Shown piece after piece: positions 8,357 through 13,217 of a stretch of 15,749 bases of DNA; within the stretch, counting starts at the first letter, position 1, and the number at the start of each line of letters is the position of its first letter. Source of the DNA: CAZKUN01 sp964555935 (GTDB taxonomy: Bacteria; Armatimonadota; Zipacnadia; Zipacnadales; VGFC01); assembly GCA_964555935.1 (NCBI GenBank), contig CAZKUN010000212.1, positions 1 through 15,749 on the forward strand, given 5' to 3'. A program made the position numbers and the translations under genes. A model generated the notes under the pieces. It searched no databases. It saw nothing but the letters and a program-made list of their open reading frames with translations, and was not told the DNA's origin.

Positions 8357-9025
8357 ATGCGGCGTGCGCCGTCCGTCCACGAGTTCGAGCAAGATCACAC
8401 TACCGGCAATCTGCTCGGCCGCATCGAGTCGGATCTGGGCCCCGGCCGGTGGAAGCGGCTCGCGCAGATTATCATCGGCGGCGGGGTGATCGCGATCCTC
8501 GGCCTGATGGTCATCAACGGTTACTACAAGGCTCGCAAGCCGGCGCTACTGGCGGACTGCATGGGGCGGGTCAGGATGCTCGGACAGGCCGTTCAGATGT
8601 ACTCGAACGACAACGACTTCCGGGCGCCCCTCGCGGCCAACTGGCGCTACGGGCTGAGTTCGTACTGCGACGTCGTCGGCGGCATGGATGAGGCGGTGAC
8701 GGAGGTCCGCACCACCACGAAGGCCCGCGGATTCAGTTCCCCCATGCGGTGCCTGGGCAACCAGACGGTGACGCCGATCTCCTATTTCTACCTCAACGGC
8801 GCGGAGCTTTGGGGCAGAATGGACACGCAGACCCTCGGGACGCACCCCGTGCTCGTAGACGAAGTCCATCACGCGAAGGTCGTGATCCTCCGCGACGACA
8901 CGAGCGCGCACACCATTGAGCCTGAGGAGTGGGTGAACCTGCGTCAGAATGAGCTGCACATCGCTCGACGGCGGGACTGGCGCTCGACTTTCGCCTACTA
9001 CGTTCTCCCCGAATCCTTGCCCTGA
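8357..9025 (+). CDS. Single-pass membrane protein, pseudopilin-like
   Basis: 222 residues. A charged N-terminal tail (1-35) is followed by one membrane helix (about 36-57) and an extracytoplasmic domain. Just after the helix, L-A-D-C-M-G-R-V-R-M-L-G-Q-A-V-Q-M-Y resembles the C-x-x-N-L-K-Q-x-G-x-A-x-x-M-Y segment after the helix of prepilin-like proteins common in Planctomycetota and Armatimonadota. Cysteines C68, C104 and C132 and the later H-A-K-V-V-I-L-R-D-D fit the general layout of that group. Odd for a pilin: a 35-residue cytoplasmic tail with no recognisable prepilin peptidase site, so it may be a fixed relative rather than a processed pilin. ATG 8357 has GGGAGG six bases upstream. It lies 124 bases after rho. 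Function inferred from similarity I recall, not demonstrated. Confidence 0.7.
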   Translation: MRRAPSVHEFEQDHTTGNLLGRIESDLGPGRWKRLAQIIIGGGVIAILGLMVINGYYKARKPALLADCMGRVRMLGQAVQMYSNDNDFRAPLAANWRYGLSSYCDVVGGMDEAVTEVRTTTKARGFSSPMRCLGNQTVTPISYFYLNGAELWGRMDTQTLGTHPVLVDEVHHAKVVILRDDTSAHTIEPEEWVNLRQNELHIARRRDWRSTFAYYVLPESLP

Positions 9026-9354
9026 GTCTCACAAACAGCCACCGTTGGCGGATCCGCAGCATCGGATCGGCACACGTTGCTCCACAGAGCGCGTGGGTGA
9101 TCGGGTCCGCGAGCGTCTTCTCGCCGGCGCGGTGGCCCCGCAGCCCAACCCCATCGTTCTCGCCACGCCTTGCGGTATCCTGGCGCTCCACGGCGGTTGC
9201 GCCGCGCAAATCGCCTGATCGGCGGCGTCATGCGGCTGACCTGTGGCGTCGGACCGCGTTCGAGACGCGCGCCGAGGCGGGGGAGACCTCCACCCCACTC
9301 AATGGTCAGAATCAGCCGATGCGTCATGGTGTCACCGGAGTCCAGAGTTCCATA

Positions 9355-9384
9355 TTAATACACGAGATGCTCATAGTTTGTCAA
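9355..9384 (-). promoter_or_regulatory. Promoter-like sequence pointing into the gene-poor gap
   Basis: Minus strand: TTGACA (9379-9384), an 18-base spacer and TATTAA (9355-9360). Predicted start near 9348, about 20 bases before an ATG at 9327. No recognised gene lies downstream on this strand. Confidence 0.45.
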
Positions 9385-9399
9385 TACGCGATTGGCCAA

Positions 9400-9416
9400 T
9401 TCGGGCGAAGCCCGAA
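9400..9416. other. Strong short hairpin
   Basis: TTCGGGC-GAA-GCCCGAA, a perfect 7-bp stem with a three-base loop, adjoining the palindrome ATTGGCCAAT at 9391-9400. It lies downstream (minus strand) of the peptide array. No T-tract follows on either strand, so a classical terminator is not shown. Confidence 0.35.
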
Positions 9417-9492
9417 CAGTAGCGGATGCCAGGTCGGACCGTCTCGATGACACGATGCATCGATCCGAATGGGCGTGGCGCTCATGCGAGCA

Positions 9493-9594
9493 CTATAAGT
9501 GGTTTCAGAACCCTAACAACCGGGCTGGTCGTGGAAACTCAGACGACGAGTTTCCCTGGAGCTTCGACCTACGGGGTTTTGAAACCACTTGTAG
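9493..9594. repeat. Dispersed palindromic element, copy 2 (short form)
   Basis: Best-preserved ends. Left terminus ctataagtggtttcagaacc; the right terminus (9574-9594), read on the other strand, matches with two mismatches in 21 bases. Inside are ggaaactc and gagtttcc, which can pair, giving a nested palindrome. It lacks the internal GGACAGTCC segment of copies 1 and 3, so at about 102 bases it looks like an internal deletion form or the basic unit. No coding capacity. Confidence 0.8.
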
Positions 9595-9622
9595 AGTTGA
9601 TGGGCGGGTGTGGTGTGGTCGC

Positions 9623-9642
9623 GTGGGGCTAATTCGCCCCAC
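9623..9642. other. Hairpin downstream of the peptide array
   Basis: GTGGGGC (9623-9629) and GCCCCAC (9636-9642), a perfect 7-bp stem with a six-base loop. It lies about 160 bases beyond the last peptide gene on that gene's transcript and could mark its end, but no T-run follows. The rest of 9595-9800 shows nothing except a linker remnant next to 9801. Confidence 0.3.
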
Positions 9643-9800
9643 AAGGGGCTGGAAGGGCGAGTCTGGCGGGCATTGGGGCCGTCAAGCCAGCTTGAGCGTA
9701 ACTGCTTGTGGCAATGGATAATCTGCATTATGTTAAGTTCTGCAGTTCGTGTCGGGGCAGCCGATCTGCAAGGCCGCGACGCTGGCAGGCGGCGGGTGGG

Positions 9801-10010
9801 TCACTCGCCGGAGCCGGTGGTGCAATTGCTGGGGGTGATTCCATTCCCGCAATTATTGACCGCCACGGTGCCGATGCTGCAGCCGGCGATTGCCCCGCTC
9901 CCCGCGAAGCATGTGCCATTGCCCTTGCCCGTCGGGGCATCGACCTTCAGCAACTGGGGCGGCGCGTACTTGATGCGGGGCTTGGTGGTCTGGTCGCTAT
10001 CGTGGGGCAT
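9801..10010 (-). CDS. CxxG-repeat peptide 6 of the array (RiPP-precursor-like)
   Basis: 69 residues. Shared N-terminal half: D-Q-T-T-K-P-R, then K-Y-A-P-P-Q-L-L-K (14-22). Variable C-terminal half with Cys at 34, 44, 54 and 63, each heading a C-x-x-G (CFAG, CSIG, CGNG, CTTG). ATG start with GAGGG seven bases upstream, in the same context as peptides 3 and 5. It is the last member in transcription order. Its core is the most hydrophobic (A-I-A-G, T-V-A-V). Its leader has K-V-D where the others have K-L-D or K-L-E. No hydrophobic signal peptide is present. The RiPP interpretation is inference; a small secreted, metal-binding or disulfide peptide remains possible. Confidence 0.7.
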   Translation of the reverse strand: MPHDSDQTTKPRIKYAPPQLLKVDAPTGKGNGTCFAGSGAIAGCSIGTVAVNNCGNGITPSNCTTGSGE

Positions 10011-10278
10011 GGAGGCACCCTCTTGTATGGATTGGCGCGACGGCGGCGGGCGGCGCGTGGGATGTCAGGGAGCGGTGCCGGTTAGGCAGCCGACGGGAGC
10101 GGATGACCCCGTCCCAGCAATTGCCGCCCGCGTTGCCCCCGGGGAAGCAGTCGCCGGCGTCGGTGCTGCCAGTGCCGCACAGCCCTTTGCCGTCCGGGGC
10201 CTCCAACTTCAGCAACTGGGGCGGGGCGTACTTGATGCGTTTGGCCTGGGGCTTGGTGGTCTGGTTGTCGCGTGTCAT
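9997..10278 (-). CDS. CxxG-repeat peptide 5 of the array, probably frameshifted
   Basis: As written the frame encodes 93 residues and runs into the start of peptide 6. The first 57 residues match the family: K-Y-A-P-P-Q-L-L-K (17-25), Cys at 34, 44 and 54 (CGTG, CFPG, CWDG). The sequence then becomes Arg-rich and unlike its paralogues. Removing one base from the run of four C at 10107-10110 (plus strand) restores S-S-A-P-V-G-C-L-T-G-T-A-P and a TGA at 10065-10067: 70 residues, with the fourth Cys at 64, exactly ten after the third. It is therefore a sequencing error, a recent inactivating slip, or a phase-variable tract. GAGGG lies seven bases before the ATG. Confidence 0.65.
   Translation of the reverse strand: MTRDNQTTKPQAKRIKYAPPQLLKLEAPDGKGLCGTGSTDAGDCFPGGNAGGNCWDGVIRSRRLPNRHRSLTSHAPPAAVAPIHTRGCLHAPR
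10011..10064 (-). repeat. Array linker, copy before peptide 6
   Basis: The shared spacer of about 50 bases between array genes, with common elements CGCCGCCCGCC, GTCGCGCCAAT, CAAGAGGGTGCC and the ribosome site for the next ATG. Equivalent copies lie at 10279-10329 and 10910-10960. A partial copy lies just downstream of peptide 6, below 9801, without the ribosome-site half. This indicates growth by tandem duplication of gene plus linker. Confidence 0.7.
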
Positions 10279-10329
10279 GGAGGCACCCTCTTGGATGGAT
10301 TGGCGCGACGGTGGCGGGCGGCGGGTGGG
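10279..10329 (-). repeat. Array linker, copy before peptide 5
   Basis: Same linker as at 10011-10064. It follows the TAA of peptide 4 and ends in CAAGAGGGTGCCTCC directly before the ATG of peptide 5. Confidence 0.7.
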
Positions 10330-10590
10330 TTAGCGGCTGATGCCAGTGACGCAAGCCGAGCCGGGAGCGGTCCCACTCAGGCAGGAATCGCTCGCTCCGC
10401 CGCCGGTTCGGCAGAAACTACCGTCGCCACTGCCATTCTCGCAGGCGCCCTTGCCCTCCTGGGCATCTAGCTTCAGCAACTGGGGCGGCGAGTACTTGAT
10501 GCGTTTGGCCTGGGGCTTGGTGGTCTGGTCGTCGCGGGGCTTGGTGGTCTGGTCGTCGCGGGGCTTGGTGGTCTGGTCGTTGTGGGCCAT
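10330..10590 (-). CDS. CxxG-repeat peptide 4 of the array (expanded leader)
   Basis: 86 residues, the longest member, because the octapeptide D-(D/N)-Q-T-T-K-P-(R/Q) occurs three times in the leader. Then I-K-Y-S-P-P-Q-L-L-K (31-40) and four Cys at 50, 60, 70 and 80, exactly ten apart: CENG, CRTG, CLSG, CVTG. ATG 10590 is chosen because it gives the same M-A-H-N-D start as peptide 2; an upstream ATG at 10614 lies inside the conserved spacer. No close Shine-Dalgarno is seen (GGAG is 13 bases away). Instead the stop of a conserved upstream frame ends four bases before the ATG, which suggests translational coupling. Part of the duplicated 601-base block. Confidence 0.72.
   Translation of the reverse strand: MAHNDQTTKPRDDQTTKPRDDQTTKPQAKRIKYSPPQLLKLDAQEGKGACENGSGDGSFCRTGGGASDSCLSGTAPGSACVTGISR
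10513..10584 (-). repeat. Three tandem 24-base repeats in the peptide 4 leader
   Basis: Units 10513-10536, 10537-10560 and 10561-10584, the first two identical and the third with a few changes at one end. In frame, each encodes one octapeptide of the D-D-Q-T-T-K-P-R type. Peptide 2 has two such units and the others one, so the leader varies by whole in-frame units. Confidence 0.85.
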
Positions 10591-10693
10591 GGGGTCACTT
10601 GGTCTCCGCCGCAAGTGCCATCATGCGGTCTGTCGGCGTACCGGAATTCGCGATGCGGTCCGACAGTTCTCGAATGGCGCTGCGGCCGGCGGA

Positions 10694-10909
10694 TTACGTG
10701 TAGCCGGGCCCGGCCACGCACTGCTCGTAGGCACTAGACCCGTTGGTGGTACAGGGGCCCGCCGAGTACCCATGACTGCAAAGTCCAGAATCCCCGCTAC
10801 CGGAGGTGCAGAGCCCCTTGCCGTCCGGGGCATCCAGCTTCAGGAGCATGGGCGGAGCGTACTTGATGCGTTTGGCCTGGGGCTTGGTGGTCTGTTCATC
10901 GCGGGTCAT
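10694..10909 (-). CDS. CxxG-repeat peptide 3 of the array (RiPP-precursor-like)
   Basis: 71 residues. Leader T-T-K-P-Q-A-K-R-I-K-Y-A-P-P-M-L-L-K; Cys at 34, 44, 53 and 64 heading CTSG, CSHG, CTTNG and CVAG; ends P-G-Y-T like peptide 1. ATG preceded by AGGG in the linker context. Against its duplicate, peptide 1, the leader and last eight residues are nearly unchanged, while the region between the first and last Cys differs at roughly 15 positions. Variation is therefore concentrated in the presumed core. The TAA stop is followed in the same frame by 32 more open codons. Confidence 0.73.
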   Translation of the reverse strand: MTRDEQTTKPQAKRIKYAPPMLLKLDAPDGKGLCTSGSGDSGLCSHGYSAGPCTTNGSSAYEQCVAGPGYT

Positions 10910-10960
10910 GGGGGCACCCTATTGGATGCATTGGCGCGACGGTGGCGGGCGACGGGTGGG
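10910..10960 (-). repeat. Array linker, copy before peptide 3
   Basis: Same linker as before peptides 5 and 6, ending in CCAATAGGGTGCCCCC before the ATG of peptide 3. Confidence 0.7.
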
Positions 10961-11191
10961 TCAGTTGCCGCTGCCGCTGCTGCACAACGTACCGGCTCCG
11001 GGGCCATGCGTACAACTGCCGCCCGCCGAATTGCCACTGTCGCAGTCGCCGGCGTCTCCCGATCCGAAGGCGAGGCACAGACCCTTGCCCTCCTGTGCCT
11101 CCAGCTTCAGCAACTGGGGCGGGGCGTACTTGATGCGAGGCTTGGTGGTCTGGTTGTCGCGGGGCTTGGCGGTCTGGTCGTTGTGAGCCAT
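10961..11191 (-). CDS. CxxG-repeat peptide 2 of the array (RiPP-precursor-like)
   Basis: 76 residues from ATG 11191 (M-A-H-N-D). Two octapeptide units (D-Q-T-A-K-P-R, D-N-Q-T-T-K-P-R), then K-Y-A-P-P-Q-L-L-K (21-29) and Cys at 39, 50, 60 and 70 heading CLAFG, CDSG, CTHG and CSSG. The core is rich in Gly, Ser, Ala and Asp. As for peptide 4, no good ribosome site is adjacent; the TGA of a conserved upstream frame (11196-11198) lies four bases before the ATG. An ATG at 11215 exists but lies in the conserved spacer. TGA stop. Confidence 0.72.
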   Translation of the reverse strand: MAHNDQTAKPRDNQTTKPRIKYAPPQLLKLEAQEGKGLCLAFGSGDAGDCDSGNSAGGSCTHGPGAGTLCSSGSGN

Positions 11192-11294
11192 GGGGTCACT
11201 TGGTCTCCGCCGCAAGTGCGATCATGCGGTCTGTCGGCGTACCAGAATTCGCGATGCGGTCCGACAATTCTCGAATGGCCCTGCGTCCGGCGGA

Positions 11295-11504
11295 CTACGT
11301 GTAGCCGGGCCCGGCCACGCAGGTAATGAAGGCACTAGTCCCGTTGGCGCTACAGTCGTCCGCCGAGAACCCCTGACTGCAAGTAAAATCACCGCTACCG
11401 GTGGCGCAGAGCCCCTTGCCGTCCAGGGCATCCAGCTTCAGGAGCATGGGCGGAGCGTACTTGATGCGAGGCTTGGTGGTCTGGTCATCGGGAGTCGAAG
11501 TCAT
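11295..11504 (-). CDS. CxxG-repeat peptide 1 of the array (RiPP-precursor-like)
   Basis: 69 residues from ATG 11504, which overlaps the stop of the upstream membrane-protein gene as ATGA, so translation is probably coupled. The open frame continues upstream to 11687, but only as a shadow of that gene. Leader D-D-Q-T-T-K-P-R-I-K-Y-A-P-P-M-L-L-K; Cys at 33, 42, 51 and 62 heading CATG, CSQG, CSANG and CVAG; ends P-G-Y-T. First peptide in transcription order. The Y-x-x-P-x-L motif resembles leader motifs bound by RRE (PqqD-like) domains in some RiPP systems; that link is inference. Confidence 0.75.
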   Translation of the reverse strand: MTSTPDDQTTKPRIKYAPPMLLKLDALDGKGLCATGSGDFTCSQGFSADDCSANGTSAFITCVAGPGYT

Positions 11505-11770
11505 GGATGGAATCCTGTCTGCCAGATGAGTGTCGGCACGCTGCTCGTCAGAAGACGCAACACGCAGGCGGTCGGGGTCTTGAGGTCTTCGTCGCTCAGC
11601 GTGGATTGCATGCGCTCGGCGATGTTCTCCAACTGACCGAGCACTCGCGCCGCGCGGTCGCGGGCCGAAGTCAGTTTGAAGCGCCATGGAACGGATAAGG
11701 CGGCGCCTGCCATGCCGCAGACGCCGCCCACAAGAGCGGAAGTGATGAGAAGTTTGGAGTCGCGTGACAT
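11501..11770 (-). CDS. Small single-pass membrane protein, coupled to the peptide array
   Basis: 89 residues. A short basic start (M-S-R-D-S-K), one membrane helix (about 7-28, rich in Gly and Ala), then a probably helical charged segment (R-D-R-A-A-R-V-L-G-Q-L-E-N-I-A-E-R-M). No family recognised. It lies 21 bases after the response regulator stop and overlaps the first peptide gene by ATGA, so it belongs to the same transcript. The Gly-rich helix resembles YtxH-type or stress membrane proteins only superficially. Inferred roles include membrane tethering, export or immunity for the peptides; none is shown by the sequence. Confidence 0.7.
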   Translation of the reverse strand: MSRDSKLLITSALVGGVCGMAGAALSVPWRFKLTSARDRAARVLGQLENIAERMQSTLSDEDLKTPTACVLRLLTSSVPTLIWQTGFHP

Positions 11771-11791
11771 GTCAGCACCCGCGAGCCTGTG

Positions 11792-12208
11792 CTAGACCTC
11801 CCAGACGGACTCGCCGTCTGTGTCGTCCGGCCCCGCATCGATGCTCTCGAAGATGCGCTGGACGAACGTAAGAAGCTCGCGCGGGTTGAACGGCTTCGTC
11901 AGGTACGAGCTGACACCCGACTGCCACCCGGCGAAGATATCTGCGTCCTGCGCTTTGGCAGTCAGCATGATAACCGGAATCTGCTCGGTCTCCGGGTTCG
12001 CCTGCAGCCGCTTCAGAACGTCAAAACCATTCATGCGGGGCATCATGACGTCGAGGACCAGCATGTCCGGATTCTCGCTCTCGACCTTCTCGAGAGCTTC
12101 AACGCCATCGTAGGCGCACACGACATCGTAGCCGGCCTTGCGGAGATTGATCTCGACGAGCTTGACGATCTGTCTCTCGTCGTCTACTACCAGGATCTTC
12201 TTCGGCAT
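11792..12208 (-). CDS. Single-domain response regulator (CheY-like receiver)
   Basis: 138 residues, one receiver domain with all key residues: D9, D10, phospho-acceptor D53 in V-L-D-V-M-M-P, T83 and K105 in Y-L-T-K-P. The acidic tail (D-D-T-D-G-E-S) contains no output domain, so it presumably acts by protein-protein contact. It is nearly identical in its N-terminal half to the receiver of the gene at 13388-14113, indicating duplication. AGGGAGG lies upstream of the ATG at a rather long spacing of about 12 bases. It is the first gene behind the promoter at 12362-12390 and probably co-transcribed with the membrane protein and peptide array. No histidine kinase is in the window. Confidence 0.92.
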   Translation of the reverse strand: MPKKILVVDDERQIVKLVEINLRKAGYDVVCAYDGVEALEKVESENPDMLVLDVMMPRMNGFDVLKRLQANPETEQIPVIMLTAKAQDADIFAGWQSGVSSYLTKPFNPRELLTFVQRIFESIDAGPDDTDGESVWEV

Positions 12209-12276
12209 TTTGTGCCGCGTCCTCCCTAAGGCTGAGCCATGCTAACCCGTGGCTCGACCGTCCTGGAATGCCGCGC

Positions 12277-12299
12277 ATCCCGGGAGCGTCACCCAGGAT
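12277..12299 (-). promoter_or_regulatory. Hairpin in the leader of the receiver-peptide operon
   Basis: ATCCTGGG and CCCGGGAT (minus strand) pair over 8 bp with one G-T pair around a seven-base loop, within the roughly 150-base leader between the promoter and ATG 12208. No T-tract and no known riboswitch recognised. Confidence 0.3.
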
Positions 12300-12361
12300 A
12301 AAGCATGCACTGAACGACGCCCCGTACATCACGGCGCCCGGCCCCCGATGGAGCCGTGGTC

Positions 12362-12390
12362 AGTATAGCAAAACGATTCGGCCCTGTCAA
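12362..12390 (-). promoter_or_regulatory. Consensus sigma70-type promoter for the receiver-peptide operon
   Basis: Minus strand TTGACA (12385-12390), a 17-base spacer and TATACT (12362-12367): the -35 is perfect and the -10 one base off consensus. It predicts a start near 12355 and a transcript through the receiver, the membrane protein and all six peptides. Confidence 0.78.
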
Positions 12391-12440
12391 ACACCAACAT
12401 CGGTCGATCCGGTCTGAGATTCAGGCACATCAGCGGCCTC

Positions 12441-13199
12441 TCAGGGAGCCGGTGAACGGACCTTGCCAAGTGTATTCACCAACCTCAGGAAAGACTCCTC
12501 GTCGCGCGGCATGAGCACCTGTACATGGCATGTCGGTGGATGGGTCTTTAGACAGTCACGGACACTCTCGGCCAGCGCGTCACAGAATGGTAGGAGAATG
12601 ATACGGTCGGGGCTGGTGTCCCCCATCCCCTCAAGCGCGGCCTTGGCGCTGCCGTAAGCGTCGACGACGTGCCTGGCGTGGCGGAGGGCCTTCCGCGCTC
12701 GTTTCCGCCAATTGGCGTCGGCGCAGATGAGGGCGATGGTGTGGCGATGCGTTGCAGCCGCAGGCTTGGCGGCGAGAAGCTCCTCGATGTCTCCTCCGCC
12801 TGGGATCATCTGCATGAGTTTCGACATTGGCCCCATGCCAGCAGCCTCAAGCCACAGGTCCTCTGCGTCGATCGGCCCCCCGGCGTAGCGAACGGCCGAG
12901 GACTGCAAGTAAGGCCGGACCCAATCGGGGGGAGACGCCGGTCCCAGCAGAATCACCCGAATGCGTTTGGTGCCCTTGTCGGTTCTCAGCTCCTCGAGCG
13001 CGGAGCGGGTGCCACTCTCGGGACATGAGATGTCGAGGACCACGCACTCAGGCCGCTCTGCTCGGGCGATATCGACGAGCGATAGCGGATCGTGGCACCG
13101 CACGACATTGCGCCCGAACCGACGCAAGGCGACTGTGACAACTTCGAGCGTGCGCCTGCTTCCAGAGCACGCAAGGACTTTCGGATGTGTCCCCCACAC
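12441..13199 (-). CDS. Double degenerate receiver protein
   Basis: 252 residues from GTG 13199, which has GGAG eight bases upstream; the frame extends to TTG 13232, inside the repeat element. Module 1 (about 6-125) is receiver-like and keeps D56 in V-V-L-D-I, but the acidic pair is replaced by C11-S12, and the Y-L-T-K-P of the paralogues reads Y-A-G-G-P, losing the Lys. Module 2 (about 158-252) is a shortened receiver-like unit, closely related to the second module of the neighbour at 13388-14113 (I-I-L-L-P-F-C-D, K-T-H-P-P-T, V-L-M-P-R-D-E). Classical phosphorylation is unlikely. It may be a phosphorylation-independent partner or scaffold of the neighbouring receivers. Seven C-terminal residues extend beyond the neighbour's end. 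Confidence 0.8.
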   Translation of the reverse strand: MWGTHPKVLACSGSRRTLEVVTVALRRFGRNVVRCHDPLSLVDIARAERPECVVLDISCPESGTRSALEELRTDKGTKRIRVILLGPASPPDWVRPYLQSSAVRYAGGPIDAEDLWLEAAGMGPMSKLMQMIPGGGDIEELLAAKPAAATHRHTIALICADANWRKRARKALRHARHVVDAYGSAKAALEGMGDTSPDRIILLPFCDALAESVRDCLKTHPPTCHVQVLMPRDEESFLRLVNTLGKVRSPAP

Positions 13200-13217
13200 G
13201 GTTAGGGCTCCAGTGGC

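Larger units (their letters stand above)
9026..9492. other. Intergenic stretch with no convincing gene
   Basis: About 470 bases. On the minus strand an ATG at 9327 opens a 109-codon frame running to 8998, with GGTGA four bases upstream and a promoter-like sequence before it. The product is dominated by Arg, Gly and Pro after about residue 25, typical of a chance frame in GC-rich DNA, and it overlaps the 3' end of the pseudopilin-like gene. It could be a decayed gene. ATTGGCCAAT (9391-9400) and CGATGCATCG (9453-9462) are perfect palindromes. Confidence 0.35.
10588..11188 (-). repeat. 601-base duplicated unit of the peptide array, left copy
   Basis: Defined from the start of peptide 4 to the base before the equivalent point at peptide 2 (11189). 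The first 134 bases or so of each copy (10588-10721 and 11189-11322) differ at only six positions, and peptide 3 pairs with peptide 1 as peptide 4 pairs with peptide 2 (leader residues P-P-M versus P-P-Q, Q-E-G-K-G). The block carrying two peptide genes was therefore duplicated in tandem, probably recently. Confidence 0.75.

Noticed and set aside
9029..9209. Minus-strand stretch with A-D-P-I-T-H-A-L-C-G-A, reminiscent of the start of DUF457-type membrane hydrolases (D-P-L-T-H-A-L-L-G-A)
   Set aside because: No hydrophobic continuation or zinc-ligand pattern follows, and the match covers about ten residues; likely chance or at most a tiny relic.
9610..11326. Long plus-strand frames (up to about 330 codons) across the peptide array
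   Set aside because: They are antisense to the six peptide genes; their repeated segments simply mirror the duplicated leaders, and they lack matching ribosome sites and any recognisable domain.
9801..11504. CRISPR-like array
   Set aside because: The repeats are coding, in frame, of unequal spacing and much longer than CRISPR repeats; no cas genes are present.
9801..11504. Lasso peptide precursors, because of the Y-x-x-P-x-L leader motif
   Set aside because: The conserved Thr at the penultimate leader position and the Gly-start, Asp/Glu-at-7-9 core are not seen, and no lasso cyclase or protease lies nearby.
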